Source of the DNA: Bradyrhizobium uaiense | Lineage (GTDB): Bacteria; Pseudomonadota; Alphaproteobacteria; Rhizobiales; Xanthobacteraceae | Reading direction: 5' to 3' | Assembly (NCBI RefSeq): GCF_010811875.1 | Contig: NZ_VKHP01000001.1 | Coordinates: 62,001-126,000 of the forward strand | Length of the DNA stretch: 64,000 nucleotides | In this document: piece after piece, positions 9,267 to 18,088 of the stretch | How the letters are laid out: each line of letters begins with the position of its first letter | How positions within the stretch are numbered: the first letter of the stretch is position 1 | Made by a program: the position numbers and the translations under genes | Notes under the pieces: generated by a model | What the model saw: only the letters and a program-made list of their open reading frames with translations | Database searches by the model: none | What the model was told of the DNA's origin: nothing

Positions 9267-9437
9267 ATGGACATCTGCGGCTTTCTCAGCGGGTGGTTCG
9301 CTGAAGAATGGTATTGGAGCGCCGCCCCAAGGAGGACGGAGGACGCGCCAAGTTATGATTTGCAAAACAACAACGTCATCTACGTCGACTTCAAGGCGGT
9401 CCACGAGGCAAAGGAAGAGGCGTGCGGGCGCAAATAA
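9267..9437 (+). CDS. Small hypothetical protein, 56 aa, coupled to the next gene
   Basis: ATG 9267 is preceded by GACAGGAGAACAAGTG, a good ribosome binding site. The product is short, acidic and aromatic (MDICGFLSGWFAEEWYWSAA, then NNNVIYVDFKAVHEAKEEAC) and ends at TAA 9435-9437, overlapping the GTG start of the next gene at 9422 in another frame. That overlap suggests the two are translated together. Family not recognised. Confidence 0.5.
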   Translation: MDICGFLSGWFAEEWYWSAAPRRTEDAPSYDLQNNNVIYVDFKAVHEAKEEACGRK

Positions 9438-9841
9438 TAGAGAAGCTGGAGGCGGGCCGTGTACAACATGGCCAGTTTGCCAGCCTTCCAGGATCAGGTC
9501 CTTGCGGCATGTTCGTTGTACAGGGGCCTTGCGGCTGTGAACTGAGGATCAGCGGATTAATTCGCCCTGGCTGGGAGCATGTCGCTGTCTCAACGCCGCG
9601 ACGTTGTCCGAATTGGGAAGAGATGTGCTTCGTCAAAGACCTGTTCTGGGACGAAGAGGAATGCGTGATGCAACTTCATCCCCCACATTCGCAATATGTA
9701 AATAACAGTCGGTATTGCCTGCATCTGTGGAGGCCAATTCATCGGGACATCCCAATGCCGCCGCCGGGCTTCGTGGGCATCGTTGGGCTCGGCCCATCGG
9801 AGGCGGCAATGTGGTTAGCGCGCGTGAGTGCGACGGCATGA
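9422..9841 (+). CDS. DUF7694-like hypothetical protein
   Basis: The 139-aa product begins at a GTG that overlaps the end of the small gene upstream. The central part, with MCFVKDLFWDEEECVMQLHP, SQYVNNSRYCLHLWRP and IPMPP, has the FW-x-EEE-x-VMQ-H-PP and CLHLWRP signatures of a domain that is common in rhizobial and phage genomes (I recall it as DUF7694). The role is unknown. Occurrence in phage suggests a mobile origin. Confidence 0.6.
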   Translation: MRAQIIEKLEAGRVQHGQFASLPGSGPCGMFVVQGPCGCELRISGLIRPGWEHVAVSTPRRCPNWEEMCFVKDLFWDEEECVMQLHPPHSQYVNNSRYCLHLWRPIHRDIPMPPPGFVGIVGLGPSEAAMWLARVSATA

Positions 9842-10257
9842 TGCGGTAGGCTAAAGATTGTGTGCGCGTGGAGGATCAGAAGGCAGGGCTTGGGCGCTGT
9901 TGGCAGCAGCCCACACCGCAACAGAGATGCCGGTTCTTCCGCTTGCCTAACGCGCGGCCTGTCAGCTCAGCGAAGCACGAGGTGATGATAGCGCATGAGC
10001 CCGGCGAGGTCTCGTACCGAACAGTTGGCGGGACGACAAAATCGAAATCGAACCCTGGCCGCGTCAAACCTGCGTGCAGAGCTGCGCCAAACTCGGGCTC
10101 GGGGACAACAATTGCATCCCGCCGATGATGGTGCCCGACCGCGCCGTATTCCTTAAGTCATCGACCACGGCGCCGGTATTTCGATCGAGATTGGGGGAGC
10201 AAAAAAGGTGGCCATCCAGGGGGTCCATGCGACGGCTTCTCTAACTCGTTCTTGCTC
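9842..10257. other. Intergenic stretch upstream of nopT
   Basis: No gene seen. A weak tts-like string near 9960 lacks proper spacing; the convincing tts box is at 10258. Confidence 0.4.
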
Positions 10258-10287
10258 GTCAGCTCGTCGTCAGCTAGCCGCAATATG
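10258..10287 (+). promoter_or_regulatory. tts box (TtsI binding site) of nopT
   Basis: The left part reads GTCAGCTCGTCGTCAGCTAG, close to the tts consensus GTCAGCTTNTCGAAAGCT. It lies about 70-100 bases upstream of the nopT start in the right orientation. TtsI, activated through NodD and flavonoids, turns on type III secretion genes through such boxes. Confidence 0.7.
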
Positions 10288-10358
10288 ATTCGCAAGCTGG
10301 GCTTGCCCACTCCGACGCGGTCCAGGCAAGCATACATTATAGAGGCAGGCGAACCGTC

Positions 10359-11192
10359 ATGTATAATCCAGTAACTGGCCAGGCCACCAGCGCCAATCAA
10401 GCTGATGAGCTCAGTCAGTACGCGGACAACAGCAACTTCGAGCAGGCGTTTACGGATCTCGCGCACGGAGAGAGCCTTCCTGCGGAAGAGCTATCGGATA
10501 AAATGGGGCTCTGTTGCAGCAGGCCGCATACCTCGGATGCGAACGTTCACACCCCGGTCTCGTCGGACCTCGCCACCTCTTCTCTGTCTTCCGACTCAAA
10601 TCCAGCGTCTCCAGCCGAGCCGAACCGGCCCTTGTTCCAATATAGGACCACTGAATTGCCTGGCGCCAATGTCGGTGGCATCTGCGTCGGCTTGGCGGCG
10701 GAGTGGCTCCTCAATCTCGGCAGCAGCCCTTCGTCCCGAATGAGCGCGCTGGTACCGGGCGCTCAAAACCATGCTTCGGCGGTAGTGCGGCAGCAACGGT
10801 ATGAAGATCTCAAGGCGTTGTTACGAAGTGACAGGGCGGGAGGTTCTCACAACCTTCAGGCAAAAACCACAATGTTGCGTGAGGCGGGATTAGAACCTGC
10901 GGACGCGCAGACTCGATATAAGTTTGGGACGTCCTCCCGAATTGGCCGGATAGTGAATGAAGTCACGCACGATCCATCGGTCTATCTGATCGGTCTGCGT
11001 TTTGCCGCGGGTGGCGCACATACAATAGCTAGCTCGACATCGAATGGAATGACGACCCTCTTTGATCCAAATTATGGAGAATTTACCGTTCGGTCAGGTC
11101 AGATGGGCGGGTTGTTCAAAAGCCTCGGCGACCGTTACAGTAACGTAAACGGGCTTGATATATCGATGGTCGTCACGCAAAGAATAACGTGA
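10359..11192 (+). CDS. nopT: Type III effector, YopT/AvrPphB-family cysteine protease NopT
   Basis: The 277-aa product matches NopT in length and order of features. The N-terminal 48 residues are Ser/Gln-rich and disordered, suited to type III secretion. The processing site SDKM-GLCC (cleavage after M49) matches the DKM-GACC/GCCA sites of known NopT proteins; self-cleavage would expose G50 for N-myristoylation with C52/C53 for palmitoylation, sending the protein to plant membranes. The C58-family catalytic triad is visible: C109 (GGICVGLAAEWL), H221 (GGAHTIA) and D236 (LFDPNYGEF). A tts box sits just upstream. The start was chosen for MYNPVTG, like other NopT proteins. It should act inside the host cell and affect nodulation or immune signalling. 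Confidence 0.92.
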   Translation: MYNPVTGQATSANQADELSQYADNSNFEQAFTDLAHGESLPAEELSDKMGLCCSRPHTSDANVHTPVSSDLATSSLSSDSNPASPAEPNRPLFQYRTTELPGANVGGICVGLAAEWLLNLGSSPSSRMSALVPGAQNHASAVVRQQRYEDLKALLRSDRAGGSHNLQAKTTMLREAGLEPADAQTRYKFGTSSRIGRIVNEVTHDPSVYLIGLRFAAGGAHTIASSTSNGMTTLFDPNYGEFTVRSGQMGGLFKSLGDRYSNVNGLDISMVVTQRIT

Positions 11193-12385
11193 GCATGTCG
11201 ATGCTTCGCAGGTTGGCCCGATGTCCAGTCGCGATTTCTTTTGCTTGACAGTGGCGATCGAGATCGGAAGCCGCATTGGTTTGAGGTGCAACACTGAAGC
11301 CATCGAAGGTCAAATTTGATGCTCTCGAGCGCGCAGATTCGTGTCGGTGCTGCCCTGAAGGTGTCGCAGCTTGGGGCAGACCGGCCAGTTCTGCGGAGAA
11401 AGTGCTGTACGTTCGCGAGATGGCCTTGCTTGCTTGTGAAAAAGCGACCGCTCACGCTCGACGGAGGGCCCCCGCCTGGAAGTTCAATACCTGAATCGTC
11501 CTGCGCCCGGATTGCGCGGCTCGGGAAGGCACAATAACGGTGTCTGTTGAACGGCCTCGGTTGTATTGAGGCGACCACTCGAGTCCTTGAGGGGCGAGGC
11601 TGAAGCCGGCTAAAGTTTCCAGAAACAGGGGTTAAGCTCCTGATGTTGGCTGCACTGGCCGCGTCGACCGTGGGTGGGGCGGAATGTTCTCAGCGACGCG
11701 CGGAACTACCTACTCCGAAACGCAATCGACTGGTCGGTAAGGTGTGCTTTTCGCAGCAAGCCATTGGATCCTCTCCAATGAGAGCTCGTGCATTTGTTTC
11801 GTGCGGGGCTACTGATCGCTGCGCGCTCGTCCGCATGGGCGGTATCATCTGCAAGCTTGCGAGGCCCGGAATGGTCGCCTGGGGTTGATCGTGAGCACGC
11901 CGGCGCCCTGGCCGGGGCCGCTCATCCCACGAGTCACCGTTGCTCGTGAGGAGTGAACTAAAGAGCACCTGTGGGGACCCGTGCCGGCCCTGCCGAGCTG
12001 CCTGTCAGGTTCGTGACCAGATGTCGGTAGTCGGCCTAAATGCAGGCCGCGGCAAGAGCAAAATCAACGATTTTGAATTGGCGCGCCGCTTGCTTCTTCA
12101 CGGCGTCGACTTGACCGCTCCCGGGGCGATCATTTCGATTGATCAAGCAAAGGTGGAGAGGGCCTGCGAGCTGAGGTGAACCGATACGTGAAGCGTCTAG
12201 CAGGAGACGGTCTAGAAGTGGTCAAAGAGTGTGTGACACGCTTTGAACAGCCTAGCTCGAAATCCGCAATCCGATTGGATCCATAACTTGTTGAGCCGCA
12301 TGCGTATTCCCGTTGTCGTGGCGCATTGTCTGGATCACTATTCGGATGTTTCCAGGATCTGTTTCTGGATGTCATTTGTGCAGAT
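11193..12385. other. Gene-poor stretch between nopT and the MetRS-like operon
   Basis: About 1.2 kb without a convincing gene. A fragment at 12021-12179 (plus strand, GLNAGRGKSKINDFELARRL) has protein character but no family. No clear promoter (tts, sigma-54 or nod box) was found for the operon that follows. Confidence 0.4.
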
Positions 12386-14047
12386 ATGAGAAGAAGCCCA
12401 ATCATCGCTCCGCTAAGCGTAGCGAACACGCATCCCGCCGACATATATATCTCGCCCGTCAACTTGACGGCTAATGGCAGGGCACATCTTGGCCACGCGG
12501 CCGGGCCATTTCTCAGAATGGATGTTGTACAAAGGCACCTGAAGAGGGCAGGGCATCACGTTCGCTCAGGTCTGACGACCGACGGTTTCGAGAACCATGT
12601 TCTGGTCCGAGCGGCGCGCGAGAACATCGACCCGTCAGACTTGGCTCATGGCTTCCATGTCGGTATTGCCCATGATCTCGCTTCACTGGGGATCGTTTTC
12701 GATCATTTCGATGATCCAGCCCATGGCAAAAATCTTCAACGGTTTTCCAATGTCAGCAACGCGCTCATGGATGCGTTATGTGCAACTGGATCGCTGGAGT
12801 TTCGTGCAGCGCGGTTACCCGTCGACGATGCGGGCTCTGCTCTGACGCCAACGGAAGAGCGTTTCTGCATTGGAGGCTGGTTTGGTGCAACCTGCCCTGT
12901 ATGCGAAGCATCCGCAGGGAGCTTCTTCTGCGAACAGTGTGGACATCATTTCGAACCCGATGAAGCACGAAATCCAGTGTCGAGGCGGGGGCGGATCGTA
13001 GAATGGACAGATAACATTTCTGCCTTCCTCTCAATTACTCGAAACGAGCAACTCGTCCGCGCGTGGGACGATGCGGCTATCGAACCTGGTTTTGTGGAGA
13101 TCGGGAAGCGGTATGTCGCACGCAAAGGGCAGCAAATGCGGTTGACCGTTCCTGGCCTGCATGGATTGTCATGGAATTCGCAGCGGTTCAACACACGTCA
13201 GATCTTGTTTAGCTACTCCTCGTTGCTCTACGCTCATTCCCTTTATTGCGGGCATAAAGATGCGGAGGTATCCGGCACGCCAAGCGTCTTTGCACGCAAT
13301 TCCGATACTTTCCTGATCGGCGCGACCGGCATCGACAATACAATCCCGATGCTCGTCGGAGTTACCGGATGCGCGTTAGGCCAGGAGTCATTTCGTCAAT
13401 TTGATCGAATTTTCTTCAATCATTTCCTTCGGTTGAACGGATCGAAGTTTTCTACCAGTCGCGGCCACGTGATTTGGGCGGGTGAAATCGCTCAAGTGCC
13501 GGATATATCTATCGATATTCTCAGAGTATGTCTGTCGGAAATCTGCCCCGAAGAAGCGGAAACCGATCTGATCCCAAAACAATTGATTGGCCGCTACAAT
13601 GTAATTCTCGACAAGAGCGCTGGCGTCATCAACCGTTGTACGGACATCATCAGCGCGATGCCGGCCATCGCCGCGTGTCACGTAGATGATGCAATGATGA
13701 TCACGCTGGACCGGCTGTACGACCAGCAGTGCTCCGCTCTCTCGCTAGATCATCTGCGCGTATCGCACGCGTCCAGATCGGTGACCGATTGGCTCGATTG
13801 TCTTGATTCCAATCCGAACCATCAGATCGCTTACACATGGCTGATGGGCTTCAGCGTACTGGGTTGGCCGCTGATGCCCAGGATAACGGAAGCTCTGTGG
13901 CACTGGCTCGGCCATGAAGGACATCCCCTCGCAGCCCGCGCGGCGAGACCCTCATCCGAACGAAGCGGAAGCGTACCAAGAATCGATCGGCGCAGCTTGA
14001 CGGCCGCAGACATAGATCGGTGCCTTCCGGGAAAAGTTGCACAATGA
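12386..14047 (+). CDS. Methionyl-tRNA synthetase-like protein, probable hydrazine synthetase catalytic subunit
   Basis: From ATG 12386 the product has 553 aa (a TTG at 12326 is possible). It is a class I synthetase fold: HIGH-type motif NGRAHLGHA (34-37), a zinc knuckle with C170-x2-C173 and C182-x2-C185, and a KMSKS-type loop KFSTSRG (354-358) in which the usual second lysine is threonine. The C-terminal helical region is MetRS-like. A housekeeping MetRS would not sit in a seven-gene metabolic operon. Stand-alone or cupin-fused MetRS-like enzymes activate an amino acid and join it to an N-hydroxylated lysine in hydrazine pathways (Spb40 of s56-p1). The stop overlaps the next start as ATGA. 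Function is inferred from fold plus neighbours. Confidence 0.8.
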   Translation: MRRSPIIAPLSVANTHPADIYISPVNLTANGRAHLGHAAGPFLRMDVVQRHLKRAGHHVRSGLTTDGFENHVLVRAARENIDPSDLAHGFHVGIAHDLASLGIVFDHFDDPAHGKNLQRFSNVSNALMDALCATGSLEFRAARLPVDDAGSALTPTEERFCIGGWFGATCPVCEASAGSFFCEQCGHHFEPDEARNPVSRRGRIVEWTDNISAFLSITRNEQLVRAWDDAAIEPGFVEIGKRYVARKGQQMRLTVPGLHGLSWNSQRFNTRQILFSYSSLLYAHSLYCGHKDAEVSGTPSVFARNSDTFLIGATGIDNTIPMLVGVTGCALGQESFRQFDRIFFNHFLRLNGSKFSTSRGHVIWAGEIAQVPDISIDILRVCLSEICPEEAETDLIPKQLIGRYNVILDKSAGVINRCTDIISAMPAIAACHVDDAMMITLDRLYDQQCSALSLDHLRVSHASRSVTDWLDCLDSNPNHQIAYTWLMGFSVLGWPLMPRITEALWHWLGHEGHPLAARAARPSSERSGSVPRIDRRSLTAADIDRCLPGKVAQ

Positions 14048-15261
14048 GCGCCGCAGCCAACATTATCGCCGCCGAGAAATTGCCCGATGAAGTGCCGCTC
14101 GAGATCTCGATTCCATTCATGCTTGGTAGCATCAACGTGGCCGCGTCGTATGGGGCGAGCTTCTTTCTCGTGGATGCTCTGCGGTCGGCTCCACAGAGCG
14201 CATCCATAGCAGGAACAGTTATTTCGACCGGTACGGTCGCGACAATACTATGTTCGCTTGTAGCTGGCCGGATCGCCGATCTGTTTGGGGTGATGCGAAC
14301 GATCACCCTTGCTGCCGCGGTGATGGCAATTGCAATGATCTGCTTTGCAGCGGCGCCGGCTTTTATGTTCCTCGCTTATCTCGGCGGGCTCTCACTCGGC
14401 ATTGGATGGTCAATCTTCTATATGCTGGCGCCGCTTCAAATCCTGGAACGCGTGCGGCCTGCGGCTCGTGTCAAGTATCTTACCTTGCTTTCCGGATCCC
14501 AGATGCTGGGGATCGGACTTGCTGTTCCCCTGGCGCGCACGGTCGTGGAGATTTTCGGATCATATATCGCAGCGTACTCTCTATTCGCGGCTGCATGTCT
14601 CGTTGGCGCCATGCTGCTGGAGTTGGCCGGCAGGGCACTGGCGCAGGCTCCTCAGATCAAAATGGCGGCTGTTCGACTCACGTTTGAGGGCGTGCGAGAG
14701 GCCTTCAAGTCGAATACGCGTTATCCGATCGTCATGATCGGCATCGGCGCATGCGTGTTTTCCGGTCTGTCCACGTTCCAAACGCTTTACGCTTCATCGC
14801 GGGGGCAATCCGCCGATACATTCTTTCTAGTTTTCACGTTGACAGCCGTGTTCTTGCGCTTCGCGGTGGCGCCGGTCATCGGAAAGGTCCGGCTTGAGTG
14901 GGTCGCGGCGTTCCTCGTCGTGTGCACCATGGCGGGACTATTCTTGCTTCTGATGAATGCAAGGAGTGTGGAGATCTACATCCTCGGTACGGCGATATTC
15001 GCCCTTGGATACGGACTTAGCTATTCGACTCTGAACGGTATGGTTGTCCTCATTGCAGGTATGGACGGGACATCATTGGCAGTTGCGTCTCAGGTCTTCA
15101 CGCTTTCCTACTTCGTTGGCCTATTCGGATTTCCGTATATTGGCGGGCAGATCGTGAGCGCCCACAGCATCGATGATCTACTGACAAGCATGATGATGCT
15201 TGTCGGCAGCAATGGCATCGTTCTCGCAATTCAAGTGCTTTCGACCAGGCGGGAGCGTTAA
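14044..15261 (+). CDS. MFS transporter, probable exporter of the operon product
   Basis: About 405 aa from ATG 14044, which overlaps the MetRS-like stop. Twelve hydrophobic segments are visible, beginning with ISIPFMLGSINVAASYGASF, and the loop between TM2 and TM3 carries AGRIADLFGVMRT, the conserved MFS motif A. Family members are proton-driven exporters or importers. Its position inside a biosynthetic operon suggests export of, or self-protection from, the product. Confidence 0.8.
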   Translation: MSAAANIIAAEKLPDEVPLEISIPFMLGSINVAASYGASFFLVDALRSAPQSASIAGTVISTGTVATILCSLVAGRIADLFGVMRTITLAAAVMAIAMICFAAAPAFMFLAYLGGLSLGIGWSIFYMLAPLQILERVRPAARVKYLTLLSGSQMLGIGLAVPLARTVVEIFGSYIAAYSLFAAACLVGAMLLELAGRALAQAPQIKMAAVRLTFEGVREAFKSNTRYPIVMIGIGACVFSGLSTFQTLYASSRGQSADTFFLVFTLTAVFLRFAVAPVIGKVRLEWVAAFLVVCTMAGLFLLLMNARSVEIYILGTAIFALGYGLSYSTLNGMVVLIAGMDGTSLAVASQVFTLSYFVGLFGFPYIGGQIVSAHSIDDLLTSMMMLVGSNGIVLAIQVLSTRRER

Positions 15262-15285
15262 GTGGCTGATCTTGCGGATAGTGTG

Positions 15286-16597
15286 ATGTCAAAACTAGGG
15301 CGGCGGCCATCAGGTAACGGCAATCGGCGCAGGCCCAGCGAATCTGAGCCTGGCAGCGCTCGCGGCCCCGATTCCGGAAATTTCCTTACACATCCTGGAA
15401 AGATCGGAGGCGCCGAGTTGGCATCCAGGGTTGCTTCTAGATGGGGCTCTTATGCAAACCAGCCCCTTAAAGGACCTGGTAACACCAGCAGATCCGACCA
15501 GTGCATATAGCTTTCTCGCCTACCTGCACGAGAAAAGACGGCTTTATCAAGCCATTGTTCGAGGAATCGCATCGGTTGGCCGGAGCGAATTTGAAGATTA
15601 TTTGAAATGGGCAACAGAAAAGCTAGCGAACGTTCAATTCGGCGAACAGGTTATTGCAGTCGAACTACGCGGTGATGCGTTCAGTATCGCTACCAATCGC
15701 CGCAATTATCAGACCCGTACGACAGTGGTCGGCGTAGGCCGGGTGCCCTCTGTTCCTGACTGGAGCAGAAATGCACCGGAGAATCAGGTGTTTCACGCGA
15801 GTACTTTTCTCCTGCGACGCCGCGAGTTCCCCAACAAGCGTGTTGTTGTGGTAGGTGGGGGGCAAAGCGGAGCAGAAATATTTCTTCATCTGCTAACCGG
15901 TGCATGCGGCGCGCTGGGAGCCTTGGCCTGGGTCACGCGCCGCGCAAGCATATTTGCCCTCGAAGATAGTCCCTTCGTCAATGAGTGGTTCTTTCCACAG
16001 TTTGGCGCATGGTTCCTTGAGCAAAGCGACGCCGCCAGAAAGCAAACCCTTGAACGGCAGGTTTTGGCGAGTGATGGCGTCAACCCAGCGACACTACGCG
16101 CGATCTACAACGCACTTTACGACCGCGAAGTTCGTCGAGGTTCGTATCCCGCTCAGGTGGAAATACGCGTCGACACAATGGCTGAGGAGCTGCGTGCCAC
16201 ATCTCCATTTCGCCTGGGGGTGCGTCAGCAGGCCACCGGCGTTCGCGCAGAACATGTCGCCGACATTATCGTGCTGGCCACGGGCTACCGGACCGAAATC
16301 CCTCCCTTTCTAGAGCCGGTCGCAAACCGGCTTTCGATTGTGAGTGCGCCTGGTGGCTCTCGGGAGATCGTGGTCGGCAAGGAGTTCCGGGCGCGGTTTG
16401 ATGGCCCCGAAAGCTGCCGCTTATACGTCCAGAATGGCGCACGATTTCAACATGGCATCGCGGACACAAATCTGAGTTTGGTTCCTTGGCGCGCCTCAAC
16501 GGTGCTCAATTCGATCATTGGTCGGGTAGCTTACGATTGCGGGCCTGCAACAGGAGCTCTCAAGTGGCATGGTGCGGTGCCTGAGAGCGCCCGCTGA
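15286..16597 (+). CDS. Lysine/ornithine N-hydroxylase (IucD/SidA family), frame broken near the N-terminus
   Basis: Flavin monooxygenases of this family use NADPH and FAD to hydroxylate the side-chain amine of lysine or ornithine. Read from ATG 15286 in frame 1 and then shifted by one base within about 15296-15306, the protein is 437 aa, the family norm, and gains the FAD motif VTAIGAGPANLSLAAL. Further motifs: MQTSPLKDLVTPADPTSAYS, the NADPH site KRVVVVGGGQSGAEI, and the C-terminal ATGYRTEIPPF. In frame 2 alone there is a stop at 15296-15298 and no start before 15431, which would remove the FAD motif. Either a one-base sequencing or assembly error or a real inactivating frameshift explains this. 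The LKDLV-x-PTSAYSF region is more like lysine hydroxylases. It follows the MFS gene directly (a GTG at 15262 abuts its stop). Confidence 0.8.
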
Positions 16598-16650
16598 GGA
16601 TCGGCAATGGGCAGCATGTCGCGATCGAGCTGCATGATTGGAGATACACC

Positions 16651-16992
16651 GTGAAGAATGCTCAGCTGATGACTTTAGGGGACGTAACGGTCTATAGCCC
16701 CGGCGTACTGATACAGGACGTCAAAGGGATAGATGATCCGGAGATCACCGTTCCGGTCGAATTCATCGAATTCCGCCTCGATCCACTCGCGGTGTCGGCG
16801 CCTCATTCTCATCCATCCACCGAGATCTGGCGGATCACGAGCGGGCGCGGTCAGGTAGTGACCGACGATGGTGAGTTGGCCGTGAAGGCCGGCGATCTGG
16901 TGTTTCTGCGACCAAATCAGACCCATCATTTGCGGAATAGTGGCAGCGAAGTGCTGAGCGCCTTCTCCATCTCCTGGAAACAAACTCAATGA
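16651..16992 (+). CDS. Small cupin protein, probable zinc cupin partner of the MetRS-like enzyme
   Basis: The 113-aa single-domain cupin starts at GTG 16651. The metal-binding motif is APHSHPSTEIWRI (H52, H54, E58), with the second motif PNQTHHLRN (H92/H93). In s56-p1 hydrazine synthesis a zinc cupin is fused to the MetRS-like domain and carries out the N-N bond-forming rearrangement; here it is a separate gene in the same operon. The stop overlaps the next start as ATGA. Other cupin roles (isomerase, dioxygenase) cannot be excluded by sequence. Confidence 0.78.
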   Translation: MKNAQLMTLGDVTVYSPGVLIQDVKGIDDPEITVPVEFIEFRLDPLAVSAPHSHPSTEIWRITSGRGQVVTDDGELAVKAGDLVFLRPNQTHHLRNSGSEVLSAFSISWKQTQ

Positions 16993-18056
16993 CTGACAAG
17001 ATCTATGACCTCGCAGTCATCGGGGCTGGCATTATGGGCCTCAGTGCTGCCTTCATCGCAGCGAGCGATGGCCCGGAAAAAAGAATAGTCATCGCCGAAC
17101 GAGATATCGTCGGATCTGGTACGAGCGGGTTTGCGCCTGGGATCCAGATCAACATCTGTCGTAACCAGAAGGAAAGGAGCCTCATCGACTGTGGTTCGAA
17201 ATTCTGGCGCGGGATCTATCCCGACGGACAATGGCCCAAGGGACGAGACTGTGATGTGTTTTGGTTGACGCGCAATCCCAGCGAACTCGCGAAACAGAGC
17301 AGCGCGGGCCACCTGACCCCATCAACATCCTTCGCTCTGGCCGAGAGGCTATTATCGCTGCAGCAGTTCGTGGTTCCCGGCGATGTGTCCGTCGTGTTAG
17401 ATCGGGGTTCGTACTGTCAAGTCGATTCCATCATTCAGGATCTGGCTCAAAGGCTCAAGATCAAGGGGGTTTCGATAAGCGAGCGTACATCGATTACAAG
17501 AATACGGAAGGGGCCGCGCAATATTCTTCTCCAGACCTCTGATAACAGCGAACTCGCGACGAAGCGGGCCATTCTTGCAATCGGGCCCTGGTTACCAGGG
17601 TCACCGTTGCGCCGGCATCTAACAGACGAATCGGGATTGCGCGTTAAGAAGGTAGTCGCGCTCCATTTGGCCGCACGGCCCACGCCGAACTGTCCAATGA
17701 TCGGGCTCTTCGATGACTACGCGTTCCTCATTCCCATGATCGAGCAAGGATACTGGCTGTTCAGCTTTACCTCGCAGGAATGGGATGTGAAGCCGGTCTC
17801 CGATGAACTGCGGCTCAGTTCGGATGATCTCGCGCGTGCCACCGCAATTCTGGCCAAGTGGTTTTCCGCCGAAGTGCCAGCAGTGGCGTCAGCACGTGTG
17901 TTCTGCGACTGCTATTCGGCGGATGGTGTCCCGTTCTCCCGTCCTGCGAAAGATATCGCAGGTTTGCATGTGATCGGCGGTGGTTCGGGTAATGGGTTTC
18001 GCTTTGGGCCAGCATGTGCGCAAGAGGCGGTACGATCCCTATACTTCTGCGGATAG
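16989..18056 (+). CDS. FAD-dependent amine/D-amino acid oxidase-family protein
   Basis: The 355-aa product has the DAO/glycine-oxidase layout: N-terminal Rossmann motif DLAVIGAGIMGLSAAF (7-22), ERDIVGSGTSGFAPG, a central substrate domain and the C-terminal FAD-binding GLHVIGGGSGNGFRFGPACA. Relatives oxidise secondary or primary amines to imines with oxygen. In the s56-p1 pathway a related FAD enzyme (Spb39) cleaves the N-N-linked lysine adduct to release a hydrazino acid; the same step is proposed here. Coupled to the cupin gene by ATGA and 32 bases upstream of the alanine racemase. Confidence 0.82.
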   Translation: MTDKIYDLAVIGAGIMGLSAAFIAASDGPEKRIVIAERDIVGSGTSGFAPGIQINICRNQKERSLIDCGSKFWRGIYPDGQWPKGRDCDVFWLTRNPSELAKQSSAGHLTPSTSFALAERLLSLQQFVVPGDVSVVLDRGSYCQVDSIIQDLAQRLKIKGVSISERTSITRIRKGPRNILLQTSDNSELATKRAILAIGPWLPGSPLRRHLTDESGLRVKKVVALHLAARPTPNCPMIGLFDDYAFLIPMIEQGYWLFSFTSQEWDVKPVSDELRLSSDDLARATAILAKWFSAEVPAVASARVFCDCYSADGVPFSRPAKDIAGLHVIGGGSGNGFRFGPACAQEAVRSLYFCG

Positions 18057-18088
18057 ACACGCCATTACGGCGACATGAGGGAAGGCAT

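Noticed and set aside
9958..9985. tts-like string GTCAGCTCAGCGAAGC
   Set aside because: One base is missing in the centre and the right half does not fit; the box at 10258 is much better and closer to nopT.
12230..12330. Possible nod box upstream of the MetRS-like operon (ATCCATAACTTG)
   Set aside because: Only the first few positions match; the AATCGATTTTAC part is absent.
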